A program made the translations under genes and the position numbers. Positions 1 to 7,936 of a stretch of DNA of 39,750 nucleotides are shown piece after piece. Position 1 is the stretch's first letter. Every line of letters begins with the position of its first letter. The DNA is from a virus: IMG/VR virus record IMGVR_UViG_3300010372_000003, positions 1 through 39,750 of that record; one strand, 5' to 3'. The notes beneath the pieces are model-generated. The model saw only the letters and a list, made by a program, of their open reading frames with translations. It ran no database searches and was not told the DNA's origin.

Positions 1-123
1 CCATTGTTCACCCCAGTCGATACCATCAGAGTCAGGTGACGACGCAGCGTCGGGTCAGGTAACACCGCTTCGATGTTGTAGATGTCGGAGCCGTGAACCA
101 CTCGCATCTTTGTGGTGATACCG
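1..123. repeat. Terminal direct repeat, left copy
   Basis: These 123 bases are identical to 39628-39750. The repeat lies inside a coding gene and not in a packaging or att region, so it most likely reflects assembly of a circular or circularly permuted molecule and not a biological terminal repeat. Confidence 0.95.
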
Positions 124-332
124 ACCACATAGCGGATGGTCATGCGTGCATTGACGCCAGCCTGCGCAGCCTGCGATGCGATGAACTCGCGCCCGGACAG
201 CGGGACAATCTCAGCCGGCACGGCAGAATGCAGCACAGACCATGCCTTCTCAACCCCGCCCCACTCGTCTCGGGTTTCCGTGACTTGCTCGATGGTCACG
301 CGATGGCGAAGGCGTTGGGCCATCGGGTTCAT
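1..332 (-). CDS. Phage head-closure / head-tail adaptor protein (5' part, crosses contig join)
   Basis: Starts at ATG 332 with an ATGA overlap onto the upstream connector gene and begins MNPMAQRLRHRVTIEQVTET, which is typical of SPP1 gp16/HK97 gp7-type head-closure (stopper) proteins that cap the connector after DNA packaging. The frame is open to base 1 and, using the terminal repeat, continues for four bases (39627-39624) to TGA, giving 111 residues. Size and place, after the gp6-like connector, fit the family. Its 3' part is listed again at 39624-39750. Confidence 0.85.
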   Translation of the reverse strand, partial: MNPMAQRLRHRVTIEQVTETRDEWGGVEKAWSVLHSAVPAEIVPLSGREFIASQAAQAGVNARMTIRYVVGITTKMRVVHGSDIYNIEAVLPDPTLRRHLTLMVSTGVNN

Positions 333-604
333 TTGATCCCCAGCGAGCGGTACGAGTAAATCAACTGCTCGGCAGCGCGCCGGTACGCTGGACGCTTCTC
401 TGGATCGCCGTCATAGTCAGCTTGAACCAGCAGCACAATGGCCTGGTCAGCGACAGCCGGCAGTGCGTCCACCGTCATGGCGGAATCGTCAAGCATTCGC
501 ATGGCCTCATTCGTGGCCGATGCCTGCAATCTAGTCAGCAGCGCATCATCTTCAGAATGCGTTACGCGCAGCGATGCTTTCACGTCTGCAAGCGTCAGGC
601 TCAT
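329..604 (-). CDS. gp6-like head-tail connector protein
   Basis: A 91-residue protein beginning MSLTLADVKASLRVTHSEDD, the hallmark of the HK97 gp6-like connector family: a short helical protein that forms a ring below the portal. The central segment with LLVQADYDGDPEKR and the C-terminal YSYR also fit the family (the DIE.LI..A..YYDDPE type layout). It overlaps the previous gene by four bases and the head-closure gene by four bases, so these head-completion proteins are probably translated by coupling. Typical length is 90-110 residues. Confidence 0.85.
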   Translation of the reverse strand: MSLTLADVKASLRVTHSEDDALLTRLQASATNEAMRMLDDSAMTVDALPAVADQAIVLLVQADYDGDPEKRPAYRRAAEQLIYSYRSLGIK

Positions 605-810
605 TTGCTCACCTTTGCACGCCGCGAAGGCTTGGTGTCTTGTTGCGCGGATTGTTCGGCTTGAGGCTGATTCACGTAATCTGCGACCTTCGCCTCGTCA
701 ACCAGATGGCGCGCAAAATCAGCATTGACGCGCGCAACGTCGCCAGACGAAAACCCGCCAAGGAGCGAGTTCGCGCCTTGCGTTTTGAATCGGACTTGAA
801 CCATGTTCAC
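601..810 (-). CDS. Small head-region protein of unknown function
   Basis: A 69-residue protein (MNMVQVRFKTQGANSLLGGF...) between capsid and connector. The first half has beta-strand character and carries ARHLVDEAKVADYV, resembling the short proteins often found just after the capsid gene in HK97-type phages, whose C-terminal half contains a 'xLVxxGxAxYV' stretch. The tail is charged and low in complexity (QSAQQDTKPSRRAKVSK). The next gene overlaps its last four bases. The assignment to this group is by place and general likeness only. Confidence 0.65.
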   Translation of the reverse strand: MNMVQVRFKTQGANSLLGGFSSGDVARVNADFARHLVDEAKVADYVNQPQAEQSAQQDTKPSRRAKVSK

Positions 811-818
811 TCCTGATC

Positions 819-850
819 ATGCGGCCCCAGCAGTTACGCCAGGGCCGCAT
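819..850 (-). other. Perfect 9-bp hairpin just downstream of the capsid gene
   Basis: On the minus strand ATGCGGCCC pairs with GGGCCGCAT around a 14-base loop, seven bases after the capsid stop codon. No U-tract follows, so it is not a standard intrinsic terminator. Its place suggests protection of the capsid mRNA 3' end or damping of read-through into the connector genes (inference). Confidence 0.6.
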
Positions 851-857
851 TCACTCA

Positions 858-2018
858 TCAAGACGCCGGTGGGGTCAGGTCGCCGCCACGGATGGCAGCA
901 GGCACCTCAATCGCCAGAGCCAGGCGACGTTCAGCTCGGATGGTGATCAGGTTCTTCGTGAAGTTGTCGCTGTCGGACTCGGACATCTCGACCACCACGC
1001 CTTCACGGTTGTGAACGGTGCCGGCCACGCCGAAAGCACCCACCGCGAAGGTGTCAGCAGTCACACCGACCGACTGAACCACCGGCAGACCGAACAGGCG
1101 GGGGGTGCCTGCGGTGTCGTACTGGAACGGCACCTTGCCTGCGGCAGTGGTCAGCAGCTCGGTCTCCATCGTGGCCCAATCCACCGGGTTCAGAACGATG
1201 GCGTCAGCCGGATAGCCTGCGTTGTACAGATCGCCAATGACCTTTCGGATCAGGACGAACTTCGACAGGGTGGCACCCAGAGCGCCCGACAGGTAGCCGT
1301 GGGCGGTGTAGTTGCCAGCAGTCAGGAAGCCCGACAGGTTGGGAGCAACACCGTTGCCAACAGCCAGTTGAGTCTCAACGCGACGGTTCACACCGTAAGC
1401 CATGCGAGTCTCGACATAAGCGGCCAGGGCTGCGTTGTCCATAGCCAGCTGACGGCTGATCTTGATCCAGTGGGCCACAGTGCTGATGGGCATGTTGACC
1501 AGGGACCAAGTGAGCGCCGATTCAGGCTTAGCGCCACCTTCGGCAGTTTCGGCAGCCGAGTTCGTGAAGGATGCTTCCTTGGTGAACTCGATGGCATTGC
1601 TCGAAGTGGGCAGAGCGTTGAACAGGCTCTCCAGGGTCAGCATCTGGAAGGCGCCAGGCACGATACCAGGCTTGCGATCGGGTGCCACATTGGTGTCAGA
1701 GCCGGTCAGGGTGTTCTTGACTTCGAATCGGGCCTTCTGGGCGCGGCCTTCAGAGAAAGCCTTGTAGGCGTCCGACTTGACGAACTGCTGGCCCATGCCT
1801 TCGGTCTTGGCAGGCTCAGGCTGCAAAGCGCCGCGCTGCTTCAGTTGCAGGATTTCGTCAGCCAGCTCGCGCTGCTTTGTGCCAAGGTTCTCGATGGCGG
1901 TGGCGGTGTCGTGCGCAACCTTGCCGACAGCTTCGGTTTCGGCCTTGGCCTTGGAGGCGAATTCGGCAATCTTGGCTTCGATGGAATCGAGGCCCTTTTG
2001 GATCAGGTCCATAGACAT
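858..2018 (-). CDS. HK97-family major capsid protein
   Basis: A 386-residue protein starting MSMDLIQKGLDSIEAKIAEF at ATG 2018, preceded by a good AAGGAAAA ribosome site; longer upstream starts would run through the terminator hairpin and are unlikely. Residues 1-75 are a charged helical delta domain of scaffold type, expected to be cut off by the prohead protease. The rest is the HK97 fold: an AEGGAKPESALTW segment (E-loop side), the QLAVGNG turn, ADAIVLNPVDW, and a C-terminal P-domain strand ending in RAERRLALAIEVPAAI. It follows the protease gene, as is usual, but a terminator separates the two. Confidence 0.95.
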   Translation of the reverse strand: MSMDLIQKGLDSIEAKIAEFASKAKAETEAVGKVAHDTATAIENLGTKQRELADEILQLKQRGALQPEPAKTEGMGQQFVKSDAYKAFSEGRAQKARFEVKNTLTGSDTNVAPDRKPGIVPGAFQMLTLESLFNALPTSSNAIEFTKEASFTNSAAETAEGGAKPESALTWSLVNMPISTVAHWIKISRQLAMDNAALAAYVETRMAYGVNRRVETQLAVGNGVAPNLSGFLTAGNYTAHGYLSGALGATLSKFVLIRKVIGDLYNAGYPADAIVLNPVDWATMETELLTTAAGKVPFQYDTAGTPRLFGLPVVQSVGVTADTFAVGAFGVAGTVHNREGVVVEMSESDSDNFTKNLITIRAERRLALAIEVPAAIRGGDLTPPAS

Positions 2019-2040
2019 GGTGTTTTCCTTTTCAGAAATG

Positions 2041-2063
2041 AAAAAGCCCGCACGATGCGGGCT
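2041..2063 (-). terminator. Intrinsic terminator-like hairpin between protease and capsid
   Basis: On the minus strand AGCCCGCA-TCG-TGCGGGCT is followed by a short T-run, a classic rho-independent shape. It lies 22 bases upstream of the capsid start, inside an operon that must be read through. Either the antiterminated polymerase ignores it or it serves to process or stabilise the capsid mRNA. Confidence 0.8.
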
Positions 2064-2088
2064 GGATGCTGGGGTGATGACGTTCAGG

Positions 2089-2772
2089 TCAGAACTTGAT
2101 GGAGCGCATACGCAGGGCGAGCGCGGCCAGTTGTTCAGCTTCCTGTTTTGCCTCGGCCTCTTCGTCTGCATCACGCAGGGCAAATAGGTCTTTGGCGCGG
2201 CTCACAAGCGTCTTTGCCGCTTCTCTTGAAAATCCCCCAGCATCACGCAGGAGGCGTTCAAAGTCTTGGATGGTTTCGAGGTCCGCAATCGCGCTCTTGA
2301 CGCTGGACAGGTCAACGCGTGCAGCAGAGTCCGCGGGGAATGCCACCACGCTGATCTCGATCAAGCGAGACCACTTCTTGATGATGCGGCCACCGTCTGC
2401 CGAGTTTTCAAAGTCGCCGGCCTTGAGGTATCCGCCAATCGACAGACCGTCCAGGGTCCCATGCTTGAGCGCGGCCTTCACGTCAGACGCAAGCGACACA
2501 CCAGGCGTCAACTCGCCTTCGACCAGCAGGCCCTTGTCGTCTTCCTTCGCCGTCAGCCACTTCCCAATGGGGATGCCAGAGAACGCGTCATGGCCATAGA
2601 ACATCTTTGGCTTACCATCCCGGCGCAGCGTCGTCTCGAAGGCCCCCTTGAGGATGGTGTCGCCGTAGGAGTCCACGCCACCGAACACGCTGGCATACCC
2701 GGAGAATCGGCCGCTGTCGCCGTCCATCTTAATATCGCAGTCTGTCAGACTCAGCGATTTACGCAGCAGCAT
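2089..2772 (-). CDS. HK97-family prohead protease
   Basis: Serine protease that cleaves the capsid delta domain during head maturation. Starting at ATG 2772 (MLLRKSLSLTDCDIKMDGD) gives 227 residues and a 14-base overlap with the portal gene. The candidate catalytic residues are visible: His61 in FYGHD, Ser111 in GLSIGG, and Glu139 in LIEISVVAFPAD, the most recognisable signature of the family. The C-terminal 60 residues are helical and charged (DADEEAEAKQEAEQLAAL), as in scaffold-like tails of this group. An upstream ATG at 2817 is possible but lies deep in the portal gene. Confidence 0.93.
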   Translation of the reverse strand: MLLRKSLSLTDCDIKMDGDSGRFSGYASVFGGVDSYGDTILKGAFETTLRRDGKPKMFYGHDAFSGIPIGKWLTAKEDDKGLLVEGELTPGVSLASDVKAALKHGTLDGLSIGGYLKAGDFENSADGGRIIKKWSRLIEISVVAFPADSAARVDLSSVKSAIADLETIQDFERLLRDAGGFSREAAKTLVSRAKDLFALRDADEEAEAKQEAEQLAALALRMRSIKF

Positions 2773-3979
2773 TGCCGCCTCCTGTCGAAATTGCGCCCAA
2801 CTGTGAAAGCGGGGCAAGGTTTGTCTGTGCGGTCAGTTCGTCGCCGCCCGGCACTGGCGGGTCGTTCTCAAGCTGGCGGCACTCGTTGCGCGTCTTCAGC
2901 CCGTTCTGAACCAGCTTGCTGTAAATCTCTGCCCGGTCCTTCAGGCTGGAGCGCAGCAGACCATCCAGCGAGAACTCGACCGACAGAGAGGCACGCTGCG
3001 CAGGCGTCAGAACTCGCTTTGTCAGGGCCTGTTCAATGCTGACCAGCAATGGTCGGATCGTCAGCTTGTAGAAGCCCTCGATCAGCGAATCAATTCCAGA
3101 ACCCCATGCGGTCACGTTGCTCTGGTTAATCAGCACGGACGGAACGCCGAACCAGCGGGCGATTTCTTCAACTGTGAACTGACGAGACTCCAACAACTGC
3201 TGATCCTCGGGTGACAGACTCAGTTGCTCGTATTTCATGTTCGCCTCAAGGACGAACAGGCGGCCAGTCGTACCGGCCTGCATCTCTGCGAAGTTCGACT
3301 GAATCGCCGCACGCTGAGAAGCCGTCAGCACGTTGTCAACCATCAGCACGCCAGAAGGCTTGCCACCGGCACTGAACAGCTTGCTTGCCTGCGTCTGAGC
3401 GTTTGCAGCCTCGGTCGTCGTGGAGCGCATGTAATCCATGCGCGCCAGTCCAATGACGCCGTTGCCCATCTCCTTGATGTGCAGCACGTTGGACTCAGCC
3501 AGTACGGCGAGATCGTTGCCGACCTTGTACAGATAGACGGCAGAACCATCATCCAGAATCTGCAACTCCACTTGATCCGCAGCCATCGGCCACAGCGCGT
3601 ACACCTCGCCGGATGCGCCGCGCTCAATCCGCGCATACGCATTGCCGCGCAGAACCAGGTTCATGATCATGGCCGTCCAGAATTCGGATGGCGTCATGCG
3701 GGCATTGGGCGAATCATGCAGAACAGCCCACAAGCTCGACTCACGGTCCAACTCTCGCTTGCCAGATCGGTTGCGATAGACAAACAGCGGCAGAGTGGCG
3801 ACGGTCTTGGCGATGCGCTCCACGCACGCCCACACCGCAGCGATCTGCAAGCCGCCGTCAGGCGTCAGAGCCTTGGTGTCAGAAACCAGGGCGAGTGCCG
3901 GCCCGGACTTCTGCGCGCCACGCCTGTCGCTGAGGGCGAAGCCGCTGAACAGACCGGAAAACCAGCTTAGGAGATTCAT
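2759..3979 (-). CDS. HK97-family portal protein
   Basis: A 406-residue portal, the dodecameric ring through which DNA enters and leaves the head. Family features: the N-terminal AVWACVERIAKTVATLPLFVY helix, the MVLRGNAYARIER-type strand (here NLVLRGNAYARIER), and the EEIARWFGVPSVLINQ segment with the WGSGID loop. It overlaps the large terminase stop by four bases and the protease start by 14 bases. The C-terminal tail is rich in Gly/Ala and probably disordered. Confidence 0.94.
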   Translation of the reverse strand: MNLLSWFSGLFSGFALSDRRGAQKSGPALALVSDTKALTPDGGLQIAAVWACVERIAKTVATLPLFVYRNRSGKRELDRESSLWAVLHDSPNARMTPSEFWTAMIMNLVLRGNAYARIERGASGEVYALWPMAADQVELQILDDGSAVYLYKVGNDLAVLAESNVLHIKEMGNGVIGLARMDYMRSTTTEAANAQTQASKLFSAGGKPSGVLMVDNVLTASQRAAIQSNFAEMQAGTTGRLFVLEANMKYEQLSLSPEDQQLLESRQFTVEEIARWFGVPSVLINQSNVTAWGSGIDSLIEGFYKLTIRPLLVSIEQALTKRVLTPAQRASLSVEFSLDGLLRSSLKDRAEIYSKLVQNGLKTRNECRQLENDPPVPGGDELTAQTNLAPLSQLGAISTGGGNAAA

Positions 3980-5646
3980 AGGATCAGGGGGTTTGACAGG
4001 AAGTCTTGAATGTTCCCGCGTGATTCAGGGTTGAGCGATAGAAGCGAAACAGCGTTGAAAAGGGCCATCAGCGGGTCGATCTTGGCGAACCCGCTGGCCT
4101 GCTTGGTGATCAAAATCGAGTTGCCGCGCGGCTCCACTTTCGCGTTGCCAACACACCATGACATCAGCGCCGATCCGTCATGCACAAGCCCGCCTTCTGC
4201 CAACTTGCGCTCGGTGGTCTTGATTGCGCCACCAAGGCGCCAGCCTTGCGAGACGCCAACGACCTTCTCAGCAGGTATTCCGGCCTGCACAAGCGCATCC
4301 AAGATGCCGCCGACGCCTGCCGGGTCAATGCCCACCTTGTCCAGCTTTCCAGATTCCTCGATGCTTGACACGATGCGCGCCAGGTCATCAAGGTCATCGC
4401 CAACGCGATTTACCAAAATCAGATCGCCATCTCTTGCGAAGTCTTGAAACCGTGCCGCCTCAGACTTACGCCTCTCCAACACAGACGGATGCGCATAGGC
4501 TCGATGCCAGCACTTCCATTCACGCGTATCAGCATCACGGCCAGCCACAGCAAGGCCCAACAAGTCATCCAGGCCGCCGCCGTCAATACCCACGTCAATC
4601 ACATCGCAGCGGGCGATGATCTCGTCCAGCGTTACGCCTCGCGCTTGGTCGTGCCAATAGTCGGCACCAGGCCAGCGATCCGTGCGTAGGTTCATGCCAA
4701 CTTCGACGTTGGCGTGCTTGGCCATGAAGCCGCGCAGCGATTCAGGGCCGGCCTGCTCTGCCTTCTTGTACTCACGCTCCAGAAACACACGGTCAACAGA
4801 GAATCCCATGTTGGGATTCACCATGTCCATGTTCTCCAGCTTCATGGCCTCGCCTGACTCGACCATCTCGGGCGGATGCTCGTAGATGATCGGGACAAAG
4901 CTCTTGTCGATGATCTTGCCGTCACGCACAGCACGGGCATAGTCGAGCTTTTGCTTGAAGACTCCAGCTGGTGGCTCATCCGACTGCGTTGTCAGCCAGA
5001 TCACGAATCCCTCGGGCCGCGATGCCAAACCACCCAGCGCCTCGCGGAACATGTTCTCCGCGCTGGCCATCTTGCCGAATAGGTGCAACTCGTCTACCAG
5101 GGTGCCGACTGACTTCTTCCCGCCGACCGTGTTCTGGTCAGCTGCCAGCACCTTCAAGGCCGCTCCGCTTTCGCGGTGCGTGATCGTCTTGATGTGGGTC
5201 TGAACGTGCATGAGCACATCCAACTCATCATCGCGCTGCACCATGTCGCGGGCCGGAGCAAACGCGTTGTTTGCCACCTCGACCGTGGGAGCCAGCACAG
5301 AGAACTCGGCAGACTGACGCCAGTTCAGCACCAGGGCCGTCATCATGATGGCCGCCGCAATGCTGCTCTTGCTGTTCTTCTTGGGCACGCACACAAACCA
5401 CTCGGTGATCAGCCGGCGCCCAGACTCCGGGTCATAGGCCCCGAACACCGACGCCGCCAACTCAAACACCCAAGGCGCGCAGCACTCGCCAATTGTGGGC
5501 GAACCCGGCACATCCACCAGCTTCAACTCACGCAGCACAGCCAGGCCGCGCTCGGCTTCCTCCGGGAACAGTGGCGCCGGGATGATCGAGCGACCCGACC
5601 TGATCCGGTCTGCCCAATCAGGACAGGCCGTTGACCATTCAGGCAT
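3976..5646 (-). CDS. terL: Terminase large subunit
   Basis: Motor ATPase and nuclease that packages DNA. Start ATG 5646 (MPEWSTACPDW) overlaps the small-subunit stop as TGATG, giving 556 residues, normal for HK97-type TerL. The ATPase domain has a Walker A-like VPKKNSKSS (about residues 88-96), Walker B LVDELH (184-188 region) and the coupling motif TTQSDE (219-224). The nuclease domain shows acidic clusters GIDGGGLDD (about 353-361) and a later GIDPAGVGG. The longer upstream frame is an overlap with the small subunit and is not likely translated. Confidence 0.95.
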   Translation of the reverse strand: MPEWSTACPDWADRIRSGRSIIPAPLFPEEAERGLAVLRELKLVDVPGSPTIGECCAPWVFELAASVFGAYDPESGRRLITEWFVCVPKKNSKSSIAAAIMMTALVLNWRQSAEFSVLAPTVEVANNAFAPARDMVQRDDELDVLMHVQTHIKTITHRESGAALKVLAADQNTVGGKKSVGTLVDELHLFGKMASAENMFREALGGLASRPEGFVIWLTTQSDEPPAGVFKQKLDYARAVRDGKIIDKSFVPIIYEHPPEMVESGEAMKLENMDMVNPNMGFSVDRVFLEREYKKAEQAGPESLRGFMAKHANVEVGMNLRTDRWPGADYWHDQARGVTLDEIIARCDVIDVGIDGGGLDDLLGLAVAGRDADTREWKCWHRAYAHPSVLERRKSEAARFQDFARDGDLILVNRVGDDLDDLARIVSSIEESGKLDKVGIDPAGVGGILDALVQAGIPAEKVVGVSQGWRLGGAIKTTERKLAEGGLVHDGSALMSWCVGNAKVEPRGNSILITKQASGFAKIDPLMALFNAVSLLSLNPESRGNIQDFLSNPLIL

Positions 5647-5975
5647 CAGACCTTCTTGCCTCCTGCGGCAACCAGCTTGGGAGGCGCAGCCGGAGCAAAC
5701 TTGCTGGCGACCTTGCGCGCAGCCTCTGCTTGCTGCTCCTTCTTGCCGCCGTCGCCCTTTTTCATGTGCGTGTACTGCACCGCCGCGATAGCCGCCCGCA
5801 CTTGCGTGGCCGTCGCCTCCACCCGCCCAAGTGCGATGTCCTGCAACAGAGTCAGCATGTCGCACTCTGGGATCAGCACAGGCTCCGGCGCAGGCTTCGG
5901 TTTGCGTCCAGCACCAGGCCTAGCGCCGCCAGTGTTAGGGCGCGCCCCGCCACTCCTGCCTTTGACGCCAGCCAT
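5646..5975 (-). CDS. terS: Terminase small subunit
   Basis: A 109-residue protein beginning MAGVKGRSGGARPNTGGARP, the basic Gly-rich leader seen in many small terminases of HK97-like phages, followed by a helical region (DMLTLLQDIALGRVEATATQVRAAIAAVQYTHMK) that probably forms the oligomer core, and a Lys/Ala-rich C-terminus that would contact the large subunit. It recognises the packaging site and loads the large subunit. Translationally coupled to the large subunit through a TGATG overlap. Confidence 0.87.
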   Translation of the reverse strand: MAGVKGRSGGARPNTGGARPGAGRKPKPAPEPVLIPECDMLTLLQDIALGRVEATATQVRAAIAAVQYTHMKKGDGGKKEQQAEAARKVASKFAPAAPPKLVAAGGKKV

Positions 5976-6056
5976 TTGGTGATTCCTTTGGAAAGGGGAT
6001 TTTTTTCCGCAAATGCGAGGGAGCGGGGTTTACAGGCCCCAACCCTTTTTGACTTT

Positions 6057-6365
6057 TCACCCACCCCCGGCCCTTACTTTCGCCTCGCGCTCTGTCTTCT
6101 CTGCGTGATGCGTCTTGCACAGCCATTGCAGGTTGCTGATGTGGTTGGTACCGCCCAAGTGCAGCGGGGTGATGTGATCCAACTCAGCACCGAAGCTGGC
6201 AGAGCCCTGCCTTACGCACTCAGCACACACACGCGGGTTGTCGCGCTCGAAGCGCTTCATCAGCGCATACAGGCTGTTGCCTGTCACACGCTCCACTGGC
6301 TGCGCTGGTGCCAGCCTGGTCGCCTTGTGCACTGACAGGCGAGGCTTGAGCATCTGCAACTTCAT
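6057..6365 (-). CDS. HNH endonuclease upstream of the terminase genes
   Basis: 102 residues from ATG 6365 (MKLQMLKPRLSVHKATRLAP). The HNH fold is plain: a CAEC pair, then AELDHITPLHLGGTNHISNLQWLCKTHHAEKT with the DH-IP-L-GG...N-LQWLC..HH signature and the second Cys pair half in WLC. HNH proteins next to TerS/TerL in HK97-like phages work with terminase in cos cleavage, which points to cos packaging here. It is the first gene after the candidate late promoter. The ATG at 6476 lies in the terminator region and was not chosen. Confidence 0.9.
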   Translation of the reverse strand: MKLQMLKPRLSVHKATRLAPAQPVERVTGNSLYALMKRFERDNPRVCAECVRQGSASFGAELDHITPLHLGGTNHISNLQWLCKTHHAEKTEREAKVRAGGG

Positions 6366-6439
6366 GGGGTAGGTGTGGGTGTGGGCGCCGCTGCTTTTGG
6401 AACGGAGTCCGACAAGGATGTTCAGCAGGCCCACGAAAC

Positions 6440-6474
6440 AGAAAAGCCCCGGCACATTGCTGCACAGGGGCTTC
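6440..6474 (-). terminator. Candidate tR'-like intrinsic terminator
   Basis: On the minus strand AAGCCCC and GGGGCTT form a 7-bp stem around a 16-base loop and are followed by TTCTGTTT. It sits about 35-65 bases after the expected start of the late promoter at 6515-6543 and before the first late gene, the same relation as lambda tR' to pR'. Confidence 0.7.
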
Positions 6475-6514
6475 ATGTGGCTACCGTTTGGGCACGGCTA
6501 CGCCAACAGGGAGA

Positions 6515-6543
6515 AATCTACATAAGGAATCTTCTGTTGTCAA
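6515..6543 (-). promoter_or_regulatory. Candidate late promoter (pR'-like)
   Basis: Minus strand: perfect -35 TTGACA (6538-6543), 17-bp spacer, -10 TAGATT (6515-6520). It begins 12 bases after the last gene of the early operon and points at the HNH and terminase genes. A start near 6508 would give a short leader that meets the 6440-6474 terminator, so late expression would need antitermination. Confidence 0.75.
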
Positions 6544-6555
6544 TAGCTTTCTTAC

Positions 6556-6948
6556 TCATAGCAAACCCTCAGCTATCAGCCTTCTAGCCAGTAGGTCACG
6601 CGCATCGCTCACGATCCTTGCGCGCTCGATCTGGTTGGCTGGCAGGCGGGGCGATACCCACACGCTAACGCCTGATGCGAGGTTGCGAGCGTTCATGTGC
6701 AGGGCGGTGCGGTGAGGGTCCGCGATCTTGTCCACCTGGTGCCCGACGGCCTGGGCCAGTGTGCGGTCAACGTCGCCATCAATCGCGCCGTTCAGGTCAT
6801 CATACTGACGGCTCACCCGATACTGGTGCGATGCAGGGGCGCGGGATGGGTAGCCCCAGCCGATCCCCTCCTGGCTGGCGAACGTATGCCACATGATGAG
6901 CAGGGCGTCTAGGCTGGCTTCGATGGTCTGTGTGCGTTCGTCAATCAT
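6556..6948 (-). CDS. Putative late-gene regulator (Q position)
   Basis: A 130-residue protein with no motif I can name with certainty. It holds W-H-x(8)-GWGYPSRAPASHQYRVSRQYDD in the first half and a helical, Arg/Ala-rich second half (ALHMNARNLASGVSVW, then ARDLLARRLIAEGLL) that could be a sigma region 4-like helix-turn-helix. It is the last gene of the minus-strand early operon, overlaps ninG by four bases, and is followed at once by a strong promoter and a terminator. This is the position of antiterminator Q in lambda. The function is inferred from that context alone. Confidence 0.5.
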   Translation of the reverse strand: MIDERTQTIEASLDALLIMWHTFASQEGIGWGYPSRAPASHQYRVSRQYDDLNGAIDGDVDRTLAQAVGHQVDKIADPHRTALHMNARNLASGVSVWVSPRLPANQIERARIVSDARDLLARRLIAEGLL

Positions 6949-7526
6949 CCATCAATCTCCTTGGCTTTGGCTCGGTACAGGTTGCGAATCTCAATCAGGT
7001 CTTCGATGCTGTGCTTTCTGGGCTTCTGGTCTGCTTCCAGATCCTCGACTGCCTCGCGCCCAATGCGGGCGATCAGTCCTATCCGGTAGTCCACTGCCCT
7101 GCCTGCGCCGTATCGGTTGCATTGCTTGGTCTGGCCGTGGACGTTGCGCTCGTCGAATCGAAGATGGGGGGCGGACCCGACGCTGCGATAGTGGCCGGCA
7201 TCGAATCCCCCGCCGATAGCGCCGCCTTCCAGGGGACGACCGCAGCAGATGCATGGCTTCCCTGCGTCACGCAGGCGGATGTACCGATTGAAGGCGACCT
7301 GCGCCTCCTTCAGCCAGTCGCCTCGGGTCTTGAGCTTGTCGCGCTTTTCCTTGTCGGCTCGGCGCTGTGCTCTGGCCTTCTGCGCCTCGTCTTGCTCACG
7401 CTTGGACCTGGCGATGGTCAGGGCGCAGGTTGGGCTGCACGCAGACTGGCCCATGCGGGCAGGCGTGAAGGCGGCGCCGCAGCCCTTGGCCTTGCACTTC
7501 TTTGGCTTGGGTGGCTTTGGGGTCAC
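6945..7526 (-). CDS. ninG: NinG (Rap-type recombination protein)
   Basis: 193 residues from GTG 7526, which overlaps the ninB stop as GTGA; the longer ATG frame runs back through ninB in another frame and is not credible. NinG/Rap is a structure-selective nuclease that acts in phage recombination. Visible features: an N-terminal zinc knuckle (KKCKAKGCGAAF...CSPTC, about residues 8-35), a Lys/Arg-rich helix, a second Cys pair (KPCICCGRPL), and an HNH-like core (DAGHYRSVGSAPHLRFDERN followed by HGQTKQCNRYGAGRAVDYR). Confidence 0.9.
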   Translation of the reverse strand: MTPKPPKPKKCKAKGCGAAFTPARMGQSACSPTCALTIARSKREQDEAQKARAQRRADKEKRDKLKTRGDWLKEAQVAFNRYIRLRDAGKPCICCGRPLEGGAIGGGFDAGHYRSVGSAPHLRFDERNVHGQTKQCNRYGAGRAVDYRIGLIARIGREAVEDLEADQKPRKHSIEDLIEIRNLYRAKAKEIDG

Positions 7527-7936
7527 GCGTAGACCTCCTGAGCCGTGAAGCGCACACCACGCTGAGCGCCGAATGCCTCCATCAGCTCCTGCATCTCGCA
7601 CATCTCGGCAATGGTCATCTTGCTGGTGGACTGGCCGCACACGACGAAACCGCCATCCAGACCTGGCACGACCTTGGTTCGCTTCATGGCGGCGCTGAAA
7701 ACGTCCTTCCACTCGTCCTTGGTTAGCTTCTGTCCGTACCAATCGAATTGGCGGGCGATGTCTTCCAGCATTGCCCACAGGCGGGCGTTCTGCTCAAGGC
7801 TGCGGGTTTCGGACCTCACGTCAACCACGACACGCTTTCCGGCCATGGTCAGTGCCTTGATGAGGGGCCACGCCTCAGATATCAGCACCTTGTGAGCCTG
7901 GGCAGGCTCGAAGCATCGGTAGATGGCTCGGCTCAT
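7523..7936 (-). CDS. ninB: NinB recombination protein
   Basis: 137 residues from ATG 7936 (MSRAIYRCFEPAQAH), chosen for its ATGA overlap with the upstream gene. NinB (Orf of lambda) binds single-stranded DNA and helps load recombinases, standing in for RecFOR. Family features: KRVVVDVRSETRSLEQNARLWAMLEDIARQFDWYGQKLTKDEWKDVFSAA (about residues 34-84), then the VVPGLDGGFVVCGQSTSKM strand and a helical C-terminus. It precedes ninG as in the lambda nin region. Confidence 0.92.
   Translation of the reverse strand: MSRAIYRCFEPAQAHKVLISEAWPLIKALTMAGKRVVVDVRSETRSLEQNARLWAMLEDIARQFDWYGQKLTKDEWKDVFSAAMKRTKVVPGLDGGFVVCGQSTSKMTIAEMCEMQELMEAFGAQRGVRFTAQEVYA

Noticed and set aside
819-2099. Open frame of 426 codons on the plus strand
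   Set aside because: It mirrors the capsid gene; no ribosome site or recognisable domain, and composition is typical of a shadow frame.
5976-6056. Possible cos site between HNH and small terminase genes
   Set aside because: The segment has a GGGG/CCCC hairpin and A/T runs but no recognisable cos sequence; placing the cut would be a guess.
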